Positions 14,348-14,464 of a stretch of DNA of 14,464 bases are shown in pieces (positions within the stretch are counted from its first letter, which is position 1; each line of letters starts with the position of its first letter). The DNA lies in contig JAIENF010000797.1 in the NCBI GenBank assembly GCA_019751575.1, positions 1 to 14,464 on the forward strand, in the 5' to 3' direction. The stretch comes from Burkholderiales bacterium (GTDB lineage Bacteria > Pseudomonadota > Gammaproteobacteria > Burkholderiales > CAIKXV01). Under the pieces are notes generated by a model, which saw only the letters and a program-made list of their open reading frames with translations, searched no databases and was not told where the DNA came from. Both the position numbers and the translations under genes were made by a program.

Positions 14348-14464
14348 GGCCCTTGGCTGTCCACGTCGATCATCGCCAGCACGGTGGTCTTGTTGTGCAT
14401 CTGCAGGAAGTGGTCGGAGCTGCTCGCGACTTCCCCGATCGTCAGAGCCCCCGCCTGTGGCACC
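14344..14464 (-). CDS. FIST-domain signal-transduction protein, C-terminal 39 residues (gene continues past window)
   Basis: On the - strand an open frame enters from the window edge (first full codon at 14463) and stops with TGA at 14346-14344, giving a 39-residue C-terminus that includes GALTIGEV and FLQMHNKTTVLAMID. This resembles the end of FIST_C domains (pattern G.L..GE....FL..HN.T), which are thought to bind small ligands and commonly sit beside histidine kinases or chemoreceptors. The stop overlaps the kinase start by 4 bases (ATGA). Because only the tail is visible, the domain call rests on a short motif plus context. Confidence 0.7.
   Translation of the reverse strand, partial: VPQAGALTIGEVASSSDHFLQMHNKTTVLAMIDVDSQGP

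Noticed and set aside
1..14464. tRNA, rRNA, CRISPR array, transposase, toxin-antitoxin or phage genes
   Set aside because: None seen by reading. Spacers are short and all long coding regions have other assignments.

Overview
The window reads as chromosomal DNA of a GC-rich betaproteobacterium, most likely of the order Burkholderiales. The grounds are a BPSS1780-type membrane protein beside a homoserine kinase of the APH-fold type (ThrB type II), a DUF2782 lipoprotein-like or secreted protein next to that kinase, a lysine-rich H1-like tail joined to a SWIB domain, and strong GC-ending codon use. No tRNA, rRNA, CRISPR array, prophage or transposase gene was found. Gene density is high, and no gene-free stretch exceeds about 230 bases.

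Left part (1-1894, + strand): the 3' end of a fumarate reductase/succinate dehydrogenase-type flavoprotein, then an Ldh2/malate-lactate dehydrogenase-family oxidoreductase with a perfect Shine-Dalgarno. The pair looks like the end of an organic-acid catabolic operon. A perfect 21-bp hairpin sits on the dehydrogenase stop codon.

Middle part (1906-8533): polA (- strand) and a LOG-family/TIGR00730 gene (+ strand) are divergent, and their start codons overlap by 2 bases. Any promoter of either gene must therefore lie inside the other. A convergent junction with two large hairpins separates the LOG gene from the SWIB/H1-like gene (- strand). A divergent 226-base spacer follows, then a tight + strand cluster: DUF2782 protein, thrB and BPSS1780-family membrane protein. 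polA, DUF2782 and thrB being neighbours recalls the order I remember from Pseudomonas; here two extra genes lie between polA and the other two.

Right part (8538-14464, - strand): the partial end of a FIST-domain sensor gene overlaps (ATGA) a 1112-residue soluble histidine kinase with several PAS/GAF modules and a HisKA_2 core. uvrD follows, with its own TATAAT only 11 bases before the start codon. uvrD ends 4 bases from the convergent BPSS1780-family gene.

Most of the window is ordinary core metabolism and DNA maintenance. The points that merit a second look are the GGGTCAG hairpin pair placed at two stop codons and a 14-base copy of one arm inside a coding region; the overlapping polA/LOG starts with a TATAAT kept by rare codons inside polA; the probably near-leaderless uvrD; the FIST-kinase sensor pair cut by the window edge; and the repeat-encoded H1-like tail on the SWIB protein. 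I did not find convincing evidence of a wholly new system.
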